Part shown: piece by piece, positions 18,049 through 27,177 of the stretch | How positions within the stretch are numbered: the first letter of the stretch is position 1 | Layout of the letters: each line of letters begins with the position of its first letter | Assembly (NCBI GenBank): GCA_947168865.1 | Contig: CAMVNN010000004.1 | Coordinates: forward strand, 1-58,533 | Direction: 5' to 3' | Source: an uncultured Bacillota bacterium | Lineage (GTDB): Bacteria; Bacillota_I; Bacilli_A; RF39; UBA660 | DNA length: 58,533 nucleotides | Notes under the pieces: model-generated | What the model saw: only the letters and a program-made list of their open reading frames with translations | Databases searched by the model: none | Told to the model about the DNA's origin: nothing | Translations under genes and position numbers: made by a program

Positions 18049-19822
18049 AATTGTGACTAACTCTTTTGATAGTAGTTGTGAATACTTTAGCACTACTACT
18101 ATAACGTTCAATTAGAATATCTGTATTCTCAATTTTAAACATTGTCATTGTAAGAACATTAGTTGAAGTAACTTTAGTTCCACTACATGAAACTAATCCA
18201 TTCGTGTTCTTAGCAAGGCCAATATAGCCAGCATTTAGATATGTAAACTTAATTGTAGTTGAAGTAGTTCCTTTACTAGCAAAATGTTTCATCTTAGCAC
18301 CTTTTTCAATATAATTAACTGCTCCACCTAAACAATCATCATATTTAGAACTATGATTATGGCCAAACATAACAAATATGTCTAGTTTATCCCCATATTT
18401 ATTTAAAGCATCGACTAACAAATAAGCGTATTCATTATCTCCTCTACTACTATAATGAAGTGGCAGATGAGTTATAAAAAATACCGGTTTTCTGATATTT
18501 AAATCAACCAAATTACTTAAATATTTATCAAGATTATTCGCGATTGCTGAAACTTTTGATTTCTTAGCACTTTTCCATGGAAAATCATCTTCATTTACAA
18601 CATAGATAACATAGTTAGTTGCTTCATAACCACCTGTTTTAGTTAGATAAATATTACCTGCATCATCATGATTCCCTTGAATAAAGAGTGATCCACTATT
18701 TGGAAAAACCTCTTTTATAATTGAATTTGCTTCTTTAAGGCCTTTCATTGAACTATTGGTATCATAACCACTAGTATTATAGTCTCCTAAGATAGAAACC
18801 AAACTTGGATTTATTCCGTTTCTTTTTACATTTTCTAAAATTGCTTTAAAATTTGACTTACGGCTATCACCTTGATAATCAGACCCAAAGAGCAAGATAT
18901 TTCCATCTTCATTGAAATTTTCATTATTTATCGATGGATTTATAGCTGCACCAATTTGCACATTCTTAGATTGAACAATTATTGTTATACTATCTTTAAT
19001 TCCACTTTGTGATTTAGCTGTAATAGTAGCTGTACCAATTTTCTTACCTGTTACTATTCCATCATCATTAACTGAAACAATACTAGCATCACTGCTTGAA
19101 AAGCTAACTTTTTCAGTATTATTAGTAGGTTTAATATCAACATCTAATTTTAATTTTCCATCTAAGGCAATTTTGAGAGATTTTTCCTTAAATGTTATTG
19201 TTTCTACTCCTACTCCAACATCGATATTACAAATAGCAATTCTACCATTTTTACTTTTAACTGTTATTAAAGCTGAGCCATGTTTTAAAGCTTTTACCTT
19301 GCCATCAACAACAGCTACAATAGATGGATCACTACTTGTCCAAATAAAATCATGCTCAGTCGTATTTGATGGCTCTACATTGAGTTTTAATTGATAACTT
19401 TCACCTATATTTAATTCTAAATCTTCTTTATCTAAACTTATTGCAGTTATCGGTGTTTCTTTTTCACCAACAATAATAATACAATTAGATGAAATACCAT
19501 TTGCTGATGTAACTGTTATTGTTGCAGTTCCAAGACTAAGTGCATTTACTCTACCACTACTATCTACGATAGCAACATTCTCATTACTACTTTTAAATGT
19601 AAGAGTGGTGTTACTAACACTAGATGGTGAAATAAAATATCTAATATAATAACTATCCCCAACTACTAAAGAAACATCTTTTTTTTCTATAAAGATATTT
19701 GTTACTTCATTTTTGGGAGCATTATTTGACTTTGAAGGTATTAATATTATTATAAATGCAACTATAATTAAAAGACCAACAACAAGATATAATAATTTCT
19801 CTGTTTTATTATCTTTCTCCAT
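18047..19822 (-). CDS. Surface-anchored Big_2 repeat metallophosphoesterase
   Basis: The 591-residue protein has an N-terminal signal-anchor (about 10-27, LLYLVVGLLIIVAFIIILIP) and three Big_2 Ig-like domains (about 43-119, 124-203, 207-287). A calcineurin-like phosphoesterase domain fills about 300-591, with motifs SDYQGD, LGDYN, QGNHDD, THLPLH and FGHNHS. The first motif has Gln where many members have His (DxQ rather than DxH). The enzyme would act outside the cell on a phosphoester of unknown identity. AAGGGTG lies before the ATG. It appears monocistronic. Confidence 0.88.
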   Translation of the reverse strand: MEKDNKTEKLLYLVVGLLIIVAFIIILIPSKSNNAPKNEVTNIFIEKKDVSLVVGDSYYIRYFISPSSVSNTTLTFKSSNENVAIVDSSGRVNALSLGTATITVTSANGISSNCIIIVGEKETPITAISLDKEDLELNIGESYQLKLNVEPSNTTEHDFIWTSSDPSIVAVVDGKVKALKHGSALITVKSKNGRIAICNIDVGVGVETITFKEKSLKIALDGKLKLDVDIKPTNNTEKVSFSSSDASIVSVNDDGIVTGKKIGTATITAKSQSGIKDSITIIVQSKNVQIGAAINPSINNENFNEDGNILLFGSDYQGDSRKSNFKAILENVKRNGINPSLVSILGDYNTSGYDTNSSMKGLKEANSIIKEVFPNSGSLFIQGNHDDAGNIYLTKTGGYEATNYVIYVVNEDDFPWKSAKKSKVSAIANNLDKYLSNLVDLNIRKPVFFITHLPLHYSSRGDNEYAYLLVDALNKYGDKLDIFVMFGHNHSSKYDDCLGGAVNYIEKGAKMKHFASKGTTSTTIKFTYLNAGYIGLAKNTNGLVSCSGTKVTSTNVLTMTMFKIENTDILIERYSSSAKVFTTTIKRVSHN

Positions 19823-19879
19823 ACAAACACCCTTATTCTAAAAATATTATATCATATTAAAATAATATATAGTATTAAA

Positions 19880-19907
19880 AAAAATAAACTATTTTTTGTT
19901 TATTTTT
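19880..19907 (-). terminator. A/T-rich terminator after the YafQ-like gene
   Basis: AAAAATAAAC and GTTTATTTTT arms; the stem overlaps the stop of the toxin gene and is followed by T residues on the minus strand. Confidence 0.65.
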
Positions 19908-20199
19908 ATTTATCTAAAACTTCACTATGTGAACCTGTATTTACTAGTAGCAAGATAATTTCATTATCTAGATATTTATATACAAGTATCCAATCTGGTT
20001 CAATATGGCAATCTCTACAACCTCTAAATCTATTATCATCATATAAAGGATGATCTTTATATCGTGAATCTAGTGGTTGCTTCAATGATAATAGTTCTAT
20101 GACGTCAAATAATTTTTCTATGTCTTTTCCTTGCTTAATTATCTTTTTAAACGATTTTTTAAATTCCTTTGAATATTTTACATTATATTTATTTATCAT
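19906..20199 (-). CDS. yafQ: YafQ-family (RelE/ParE superfamily) mRNA-interferase toxin
   Basis: The 97-residue protein matches YafQ: FKKSFKKIIKQGKDIEKL at the start, then YKDHPLYDD, FRGCRDCHIEPDWILVYKY and the C-terminal TGSHSEVL containing the catalytic-type His. It would cleave mRNA on the ribosome. Its start overlaps the antitoxin stop by 11 bases, the usual coupling for this type II system. Length and motifs look intact. Confidence 0.93.
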   Translation of the reverse strand: MINKYNVKYSKEFKKSFKKIIKQGKDIEKLFDVIELLSLKQPLDSRYKDHPLYDDNRFRGCRDCHIEPDWILVYKYLDNEIILLLVNTGSHSEVLDK

Positions 20200-20503
20200 T
20201 AATTAAATCCTTTTTTAAATCATTTAAATTATCATATGTTTTATACTCACTTGGATGCTTTTCAATATATTCAATCTCTTTAGCAGTTCTATCTAATTGA
20301 TCATCATCAAAAAATTGATATAGTTCGCCACTTTTCTTAGGAATAGCAACATCAAATGGTATTTTTTCTCTCATTATGAGTTGTTTTATTGTCATATTTA
20401 TTAATCCACTCATACTAACACCTAATTTTTGCAAAATCTTCATTGCTTGCTCTTTATCACTTTTATCAATTTGAACATTAATAGAAGTCGTTAAATCTGA
20501 CAT
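20189..20503 (-). CDS. dinJ: RelB/DinJ-family antitoxin
   Basis: The 104-residue protein has the RelB/DinJ ribbon-helix-helix N-terminus (TTSINVQIDKSDKEQAMKIL, then GVSMSGLINMTIKQLI) and an acidic C-terminus that would wrap the toxin. The ATG at 20503 is preferred because AAAGGAG overlaps the alternative ATG at 20512. It should neutralise the downstream toxin and repress the shared promoter. Confidence 0.92.
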   Translation of the reverse strand: MSDLTTSINVQIDKSDKEQAMKILQKLGVSMSGLINMTIKQLIMREKIPFDVAIPKKSGELYQFFDDDQLDRTAKEIEYIEKHPSEYKTYDNLNDLKKDLINDK

Positions 20504-20528
20504 ATTAGTCATCTCCTTTACAAGTATA

Positions 20529-20557
20529 ATAATAGCACTTCTTAAAGAAAAAATCAA
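20529..20557 (-). promoter_or_regulatory. Toxin-antitoxin promoter with candidate operator
   Basis: On the minus strand TTGATT (20552-20557) and TATTAT (20529-20534) are 17 bases apart. The spacer holds the palindrome TTCTT-T-AAGAA, a candidate site for the RHH antitoxin. Confidence 0.65.
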
Positions 20558-20595
20558 GTATTTTTATGTATAAACACTACAAATATAATATGAAA

Positions 20596-21294
20596 TTAAT
20601 ATAAAAATATAAGATATTTTTTGTTTATTTTTTCTTTTATTTGCTTTATTTTATTAAATAATAATGGTTTATAGTGTGGAAATGCATCTTTAACACGTCT
20701 TGTTAAAACATTTTTACTTAATAATTCATTTATTTTGAGTTTTATTTCTTCAGTATTATCTTTATTTAATAGTTTGATTTTATCTTTAAATTTATTCATT
20801 ATATTAAATGAAATAGCAAAATCAATTATAAAAATAATAAATAATATAATACTTAATATATTAATTAATGAATCTGAAAAACTATTTATAAATCCTTCAA
20901 CAACTGGATTCATATAATATAATCCAAGAATACCAAGAATTCCAAAAGCAAGTGAATTTGTTAAACAAACTCTACCATCAATATTTAAAAGTCTATGACT
21001 ATAATCCCACCAACGTGCTTTAAAAAGTTTTTCCATGATTAGACTTGTCATATATTCAATAAAAGAGCAAAGTAAAATTATTAAGAAAAATAATCCTATT
21101 GGATGAGCCATGTATTTTTTTAATAATAACGTTATTCCAAGAAACCCAGTTCCATATATTGGACAATAAGGACCTATTAAAAATCCACGATTGACAAATT
21201 TTTTATTTTCAATAATAGTTACTATTACTTCCATTATCCATCCAAAAATAGAATAAAGCATAAAAGCCAAAAACATTTTTTCTAAATTAATCAT
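20596..21294 (-). CDS. CmpB-like putative ABC transporter membrane protein
   Basis: The 232-residue protein matches the ABC_trans_CmpB (PF06541-type) family: FMLYSIFGWIMEVIVTIIENKKFVNRGFLIGPYCPIYG at the N-terminus and LFKARWWDYSHRLLNIDGRVCLTNSLAFGILG in the centre. About five or six membrane segments are present, followed by a basic helical tail. Its role is not established, and no ATPase gene is adjacent. It starts with a 4-base ATGA overlap with the end of the HD-domain gene. Confidence 0.85.
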   Translation of the reverse strand: MINLEKMFLAFMLYSIFGWIMEVIVTIIENKKFVNRGFLIGPYCPIYGTGFLGITLLLKKYMAHPIGLFFLIILLCSFIEYMTSLIMEKLFKARWWDYSHRLLNIDGRVCLTNSLAFGILGILGLYYMNPVVEGFINSFSDSLINILSIILFIIFIIDFAISFNIMNKFKDKIKLLNKDNTEEIKLKINELLSKNVLTRRVKDAFPHYKPLLFNKIKQIKEKINKKYLIFLY

Positions 21295-21752
21295 TTTTTC
21301 CTCCCTAGTTCATTAATTGAAACTAATTTATCTTCCATTGTTACAATCCAAGATTCACTATACTTGGGTAATGCTATATTTAAGGGAAACATATGCCTTA
21401 ATATTGCATTATCTATTCTTTTATTTGTATATTCAGGATAAAACTTATGAGTGTTTTCTAAAGCTTCACGAGCATGAGTAAATCCATGCTTTTTAAATAG
21501 GCTTTTTTTCACTTTTAAGTTCTCAATGTATATTCTATCCATTTCTTCCAAATCGACCGAATATTGCCACGGAAATGGGTAAAAATCGTGTAATAAACCT
21601 GCTATTGCACAATTAGTTGAATTACACTTTCGTTTTAAAGAAAATTTATATGATCGATATGATACTAAAGTACAATGATAGAATACACTTTTATAATGAT
21701 GTTTAAACTTCATTCTTTTTTGAAATTCGGGACTCAAAAGAATTGGTTTCAC
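21291..21752 (-). CDS. HD-domain hydrolase, probable 5' nonsense codon
   Basis: The 153-residue reading from GTG at 21752 contains an HD phosphohydrolase core: KHHYKSVFYHCTLVSYRSYK, then GLLHDFYPFPWQ (His-Asp pair) and NAILRHMFPLN. The GTG has no convincing ribosome binding site. The same frame stays open upstream to 21807 with protein-like sequence (RDYLKYLSDKPYFEDWFQI), then meets TAA at 21810-21812, five codons after an ATG at 21827. The gene may therefore be a nonsense-truncated allele. The GTG also lies in a hairpin (ATTGGTTTCA/TGAAACCAAT, 21742-21766). It is coupled to the CmpB gene by an ATGA overlap. Confidence 0.7.
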   Translation of the reverse strand: MKPILLSPEFQKRMKFKHHYKSVFYHCTLVSYRSYKFSLKRKCNSTNCAIAGLLHDFYPFPWQYSVDLEEMDRIYIENLKVKKSLFKKHGFTHAREALENTHKFYPEYTNKRIDNAILRHMFPLNIALPKYSESWIVTMEDKLVSINELGRKK

Positions 21753-21864
21753 AATTTGAAACCAATCTTCAAAATAAGGTTTATCACTTAAATATTTTAA
21801 ATAATCTCTTTATTCATTTTCATTCATACTATTAATTATATGACTATAAGTATTAAAAGTAAAT

Positions 21865-21894
21865 AAAAGATCAAAGTTTTAACTTTGATCTTTT
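21865..21894 (-). terminator. Strong terminator downstream of the giant Big_2 gene
   Basis: AAAAGATCAAAGTT and AACTTTGATCTTTT arms around TT. It lies about 65 bases past the stop of the 1686-residue gene and has T-rich flanks on both strands. Confidence 0.75.
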
Positions 21895-21959
21895 TTTAAT
21901 TTTATAATTATTTAATAACAACTATTGAATAATAATTAAATTTGTTTGCAGAATAAATA

Positions 21960-24900
21960 TTATTTGATAGTAGCGCTATATACAGTACGACTTGACTTTG
22001 TTACTTTTGTATAACACTTGCCATTGATTAAAGAACCAGATGCACAAGTTGGTGATTTAGTATAAGTACAAGTCCAACGACAACCTTGTGAATTACATGA
22101 GCCCACTACAGGTGTTACGCCTGAATTACATGATATATATTGACCAGAATGGCTGTCAACTTTCTTACATGTACCACCGCTTAAATCATATTCATCAGGA
22201 CATTTCGAAGGTTCAGTTCCAGTTGAAGAAATACACTCTGTAGCAGTATATATATTAGTTCCAATTGGACAATATTTTTCCTCTGCCTTCGTAACTTCTA
22301 TCGTTTTACAAGAAGAATTACCAGCTTTATCATACCCACAAACTGTTGTAGTACTTTTTAGTGGTCCAAATGAACGTTGAGATCTTTCATAATCAACTCC
22401 ACTAAGAGCATCAGTAACAGTACAAGAACCACTTACTCCAGATATACTACTATTATAAGTTAATGAACAATCATATGTCGGCTTGGTTGCATCTACTAAA
22501 ACTTTATAAGATCCACATTCGGTAGTATTACCAGCTTCATCATTTACAAGGAAATTAACTGCTTCTTTGCTTGATGTCCAATTGTAAGATCTAGTACCAC
22601 CAGCCTCAGTACATCCACTGCCGCCTGTATCAGAACACTTTACAGATACAGTATGGGCCTTAGTCCATTTTGTTGCTGGAGTTGAAGTATATTTACATGT
22701 TGGTACAGACTTATCAAGATGAACAGTAACCTTGCAAGACTTTGGAGCCCCAGTTTTATTGTAAATATAAATAACTCCACTATTTGTCGTAGTAGTCCAA
22801 TTTCCTTCATATGCAGACTTCGCGCAATCATTTCCAGTACATGCAATTTTTATAGTTACATTTTGATTTGTCCACTTAGCATTTGGATTTGACCTACTTA
22901 GAACCTCACCACAAGCATAGTCATCGCCACTAGATGCAGTTACATTAACTTTAGTATTTACTGATACATCACCAATTGTAACAGTAATGTATGTACTACA
23001 ATCTTTTGTAATTGTTGAAACTCCAGTTACTGTTCCACTACCATCAACTGTTGCACAGTTAGTATTATTAGATTTCCAATTTTGAGTTCCTGTTCTTCCA
23101 CTAGCAGTCAATTTAGTTGTTTTACCACTTTCAACATCAGTATTTCCACTTACTGTTATTATTCCACTAACAGTACCTTGACAAGTTTGTGATTTTCCGC
23201 CTGCATTAACAGTAATCGAATATGACCCATTCTTGCTAGCTGAACAACCACGTTGGAAAGTTTTTGTAGAAGAAATCGTACCTGCATTTCCGCATCCTAC
23301 ATCAGCAACGCCACTTGGACTAAAACTAACACTAGTACCTTCAGGGCCTTTAACAACTATAGGAATTGAGCCTTTGTTGTATTGGGTAACAGATGGCGTA
23401 CCACAATCAATTGTAATATCAGAACTTGTCGTTGCTGCTTTTACAGTAATGTCAAAACTTCCTTCTGCTACTTTAGCACCATTCATATCATATCCATATA
23501 CAGTTATTGTAGCAGGGCAAGCAGTTGTTTTAGTATTTTGACCAGTTACAGTACCAGCATTATCAACTGTTGCACAAGAAGTTGCACTCGACTTCCAAGA
23601 ATAGTTTGCAATTGCACCAGTTGGTCCTCCTGAAACTCTCAAGGTAGTTTTACCATTTGCATCTATAGTATTATTTCCGCTTATAGTTAATGTTCGATTG
23701 CCAAATTTAACTGTTACAGACTGACATCCTGTTGCGCTCTCATTTCCATCTTTTATATATTTAGCACATACATTATATGTTCCAGCTAATAATATAGTAA
23801 GTGATGTTCTTGAAGGATTACAACCAGTACCTGTACAAAAACGAGCTGTTCCGCCGCTTGGAACACTAGCATTAGCAGTTACATTATCACCTGTACACTC
23901 AGTACCACTTGTATAAGCTTTCCCAGCACAAGTAAATGATATGCTTGGTGCTGCCAAAGTTTTTTTACCTTTTACGTTAATCGTTATAGTAGCACTTACA
24001 CCAGCTCCTGCCTTATATATCGAACCATATACTGCACTAGCAGTTATTGTAGCACTGCAGTCATCTTCAACTTCTTTAGCTGTTGCAGTATTTGAAGCAC
24101 CCTTTTCGTTCACAGTAACACATTTAGTATCATTGCTAGACCAAATGTATACACTTGGAGCCCAATCTTTTCCGTCAGCAGTTTTAATTGTAGTTGCCGA
24201 TGCTTCTAAACCAACTGATTCACCAGCATTTATATTAGTCGAACCAGTAGCTTTTAAATACATAGTTGGCTTATATGCATCATCAACATAAACATCAATA
24301 TTTGCTTTAACACTACTATCATAAGTTGAAGTTAGTGTTAAACTACCACTACATGGTGATGATGATACAGCAGTAATCGTAATGCTATCTTTGGTTTCAG
24401 TATGACTAAAGCAAGTTGACTTACCACCACTAACTGTAAATCCTCTCAAATTTTCATCGTCAACTTCTTTATTATCTGAATTTGTGTACGATACATTGAA
24501 ATATTTAGAAGGTCCACCTTTATATATTCTAGCATCTCCACCACCAACATTAATCGATTTAAGTTTGAATAAAGTTCCAGATAATTTGCAACTTCCACTA
24601 TGTCCTGCATAATCATAAACTGTTACAACATCACCATCTTTTCCTGTTACACTTACATTCTTATAAGTTGCTACTCCATAAAATTTTTTAGTACTATCAT
24701 TTAATGTATAACTTTCTATTCCAGAAGTAGCATCACGAAGTTCAAGTGTATATGAATATTTACCATCTTGTTCAATTCTTGAAGAACCACAACTAGGCGC
24801 ATCAGTATCAATTTTTAAAGTCCCTATTTGCTTTTTAGTAACATACTGACCCATTTTTTTAGTCTTCAAAGAATAACTTATAGTTCTTGTACCATTTTCG

Positions 24901-27020
24901 CTATATTCAATTTTTCCATTGCTACTACATTTTGCAGCAATACATATTTCTCTAGATTCGATTTTATCATCACTAGCTACTGTTGGGCCATTTAAAGTTA
25001 CTACAGCTTTGCTCTTACACCAACCATTGTTTCCTTGTGTACAAGTTATATCATATGTCGGATCAGAAATCTTGCTATCAACAACATTAAATCTATGTGT
25101 TTTCGTAATTTGTTTGCCATCTTTGTCAAAGCCACTTAAGCTCAAATCAACATAATCAGAACCTTCATCTGGTGTGACAGTGCAATAAACGCTTGAACAA
25201 CTAACTTTTCCTCCAGAAACATTTGGTTTTGTTGGAACTGCAGTGATTTTAGTCACATTAGTTTCACTATTATATTTTGCAACTCTCAAATATGATTCTA
25301 CTCTTCCAGTTCCACCTCTATATATTGTATCGCTATAAGCTTTCAAAACAACTTCTGTAACATATTCGAATTTGCTTAAACTACCATCAGAATTCAAAGT
25401 TGCCGCACAAGTTCCTGTCCTTCCAGCAACATCATAAACAATCGCTGAATAATTAGTTCCATTAGGGGTAGGTGTTACATTTATTGTATATGTTGCAGAT
25501 CTTTCTCCATCATACTTTGGACTAGTGCCAATATTATTTATAACTATTTTAGCAACCCCACTACCATGTTCATTTTCATCGCTACCAGTAACTGAAAGTT
25601 TAACTTTGCCATTTTCAATACTACTATCGATTTTGCAAGTTGGATTTTCTGTATCAACAGATTTATATTCTGCCTTACATCCACCTTTCTTATCTTTAGT
25701 GATCGTAGTGTAGCCAGTAGCATTAACAGTATAATATCTATAAGAGAAGCTTGGAATTCGGCGTGTACTTCCTTGAACATGCACATACTCATTGCTTGGC
25801 ATACTCTTATAAATTCCATCTATTCCGTATTCTCTTTTATGAGTTCCATCTTCCCATAAACCCGGACTTGGTGTATATCTCCATGTTACTGTCAACGATT
25901 TATACCAACCATTGCTTCCTTTTACACCACTAACAGTACAACTCATACCACCGGAAGTCCCAGTAGTTGTCACAGTTCCATCTGTTCCGGTTGGTGTTTT
26001 ATCTGGTGTTCCACTACTTGATGAGCCACCACCAGATTTACATTTACTACTACTTGATGCAAGTACTGTAATTGTTGCTGTTGCAGTTAATTTAGGATTA
26101 TCCTTTGAGATAATTGTAATTTTTGTTGTTCCTGCTTTAATACCAGTTACATATCCATTTGCATCAACTGAAGAGTATTCATTAACTAATCCATCCTTAT
26201 CTGTTGGATTATTAACACTCCATCTAACCTCTTTGTTTGTTGCATTATCAGGTTTAATTATATAACCTAATATAATTTGACTTCCAACACATACTTCTTT
26301 TTCATTGTAAGAACTAAATTCTAGTCCTGAAGCAGCAACATATGTTGGAACACTTGACTCTTGATCATCGTCACCACTACTAGCTTTCTTTTTAACTGTA
26401 ACAGTTGCTGTTACACTAGCAGTTCCATCAACTGTTGTTACAATTAAGACTGTTTTACCTTCGCTAACACCTTTAATTACACCATTTTCATTTACAGTTG
26501 CAATTGAAGTATCTTCAATTCTGTAAATTAGTTCAGGTAACTGTGCAGTTGTTGGTACAGCCGTAACTGAAGCAAGCACTGACTTTCCAATGTAAACAAT
26601 ATAATTTGATTTGTTTAATTGGAGTCCTGTCAACTCATCAGGAGTTTTTGTTACAGTAACAGTTATCTCAGACGTTATAGTTCCAGCACGAGCTGTTATT
26701 ATAGCTGTACAATCTTTGTTACCAGCTGTTACTATAGGTTGAGTTCCTTCGGCAGGAGAAACAGTAACACAAGTTTCATCTGATGAAGTCCAATAAATAG
26801 GTTCCGTCGATGTTGTTGTAGCATAAATCATACGACTTTCCCCACGCTCTAAAGTTAAAGACGTTGGACTTATATCGATAGTAATTATATTATCTGTGTC
26901 ACCACCACCGTTACCACATCTACGTAATAATAACAATATGATTAATATTATCAATATAATGATAAGGATTGTTAATATTAATCTTTTCGTGAATATCGGT
27001 TTTTTATCTTCACTTTCCAT
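21960..27020 (-). CDS. Giant membrane-anchored Big_2 / Ig-like surface protein (1686 residues)
   Basis: A short charged N-terminus and one membrane segment (about 12-36, RLILTILIIILIILIILLLL) anchor a very long extracellular part. Three Big_2-type domains occupy about 45-320 (WTSSDETCVTVSP, GVIKGVSEGKTVLIV, GYVTGIKAGTTKITI). A Gly/Ser/Thr linker follows, then many further Ig-like units, several with the paired Cys and D-x-A-G-x-T/S motif (YDVAGRTGTC, YDYAGHSGSC, YDKAGNSSC). The last 120 residues are Cys-rich. No LPXTG motif is seen, so attachment is by the N-terminal helix. GGGAGGATAAA precedes the ATG. Probably an adhesin or stalk protein (inference). Confidence 0.88.
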   Translation of the reverse strand: MESEDKKPIFTKRLILTILIIILIILIILLLLRRCGNGGGDTDNIITIDISPTSLTLERGESRMIYATTTSTEPIYWTSSDETCVTVSPAEGTQPIVTAGNKDCTAIITARAGTITSEITVTVTKTPDELTGLQLNKSNYIVYIGKSVLASVTAVPTTAQLPELIYRIEDTSIATVNENGVIKGVSEGKTVLIVTTVDGTASVTATVTVKKKASSGDDDQESSVPTYVAASGLEFSSYNEKEVCVGSQIILGYIIKPDNATNKEVRWSVNNPTDKDGLVNEYSSVDANGYVTGIKAGTTKITIISKDNPKLTATATITVLASSSSKCKSGGGSSSSGTPDKTPTGTDGTVTTTGTSGGMSCTVSGVKGSNGWYKSLTVTWRYTPSPGLWEDGTHKREYGIDGIYKSMPSNEYVHVQGSTRRIPSFSYRYYTVNATGYTTITKDKKGGCKAEYKSVDTENPTCKIDSSIENGKVKLSVTGSDENEHGSGVAKIVINNIGTSPKYDGERSATYTINVTPTPNGTNYSAIVYDVAGRTGTCAATLNSDGSLSKFEYVTEVVLKAYSDTIYRGGTGRVESYLRVAKYNSETNVTKITAVPTKPNVSGGKVSCSSVYCTVTPDEGSDYVDLSLSGFDKDGKQITKTHRFNVVDSKISDPTYDITCTQGNNGWCKSKAVVTLNGPTVASDDKIESREICIAAKCSSNGKIEYSENGTRTISYSLKTKKMGQYVTKKQIGTLKIDTDAPSCGSSRIEQDGKYSYTLELRDATSGIESYTLNDSTKKFYGVATYKNVSVTGKDGDVVTVYDYAGHSGSCKLSGTLFKLKSINVGGGDARIYKGGPSKYFNVSYTNSDNKEVDDENLRGFTVSGGKSTCFSHTETKDSITITAVSSSPCSGSLTLTSTYDSSVKANIDVYVDDAYKPTMYLKATGSTNINAGESVGLEASATTIKTADGKDWAPSVYIWSSNDTKCVTVNEKGASNTATAKEVEDDCSATITASAVYGSIYKAGAGVSATITINVKGKKTLAAPSISFTCAGKAYTSGTECTGDNVTANASVPSGGTARFCTGTGCNPSRTSLTILLAGTYNVCAKYIKDGNESATGCQSVTVKFGNRTLTISGNNTIDANGKTTLRVSGGPTGAIANYSWKSSATSCATVDNAGTVTGQNTKTTACPATITVYGYDMNGAKVAEGSFDITVKAATTSSDITIDCGTPSVTQYNKGSIPIVVKGPEGTSVSFSPSGVADVGCGNAGTISSTKTFQRGCSASKNGSYSITVNAGGKSQTCQGTVSGIITVSGNTDVESGKTTKLTASGRTGTQNWKSNNTNCATVDGSGTVTGVSTITKDCSTYITVTIGDVSVNTKVNVTASSGDDYACGEVLSRSNPNAKWTNQNVTIKIACTGNDCAKSAYEGNWTTTTNSGVIYIYNKTGAPKSCKVTVHLDKSVPTCKYTSTPATKWTKAHTVSVKCSDTGGSGCTEAGGTRSYNWTSSKEAVNFLVNDEAGNTTECGSYKVLVDATKPTYDCSLTYNSSISGVSGSCTVTDALSGVDYERSQRSFGPLKSTTTVCGYDKAGNSSCKTIEVTKAEEKYCPIGTNIYTATECISSTGTEPSKCPDEYDLSGGTCKKVDSHSGQYISCNSGVTPVVGSCNSQGCRWTCTYTKSPTCASGSLINGKCYTKVTKSSRTVYSATIK

Positions 27021-27147
27021 TTTATCCTCCCTCTATTATTATCAACTATAATTTTACAATTTATTTTACACTTTGTAAAGATATTTCTCGACAATATTTT
27101 TTTATTTATTATGTTACACTTTTATTTTTCAATACTAATTTGATATA

Positions 27148-27177
27148 AAAAAAAGATATTTTTTTATATCTTTTTTT
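27148..27177 (-). terminator. Terminator AAAAAAAGATAT / ATATCTTTTTTT
   Basis: Overlaps the stop of the HD-domain gene at 27164 and is followed by T residues on the minus strand. Confidence 0.75.

Noticed and set aside
23233..26265. Several plus-strand open frames antisense to the giant Big_2 gene
   Set aside because: They lack ribosome binding sites, have Cys/Thr/Ser-rich translations that mirror the repetitive minus-strand gene, and overlap a clear 1686-residue coding region.
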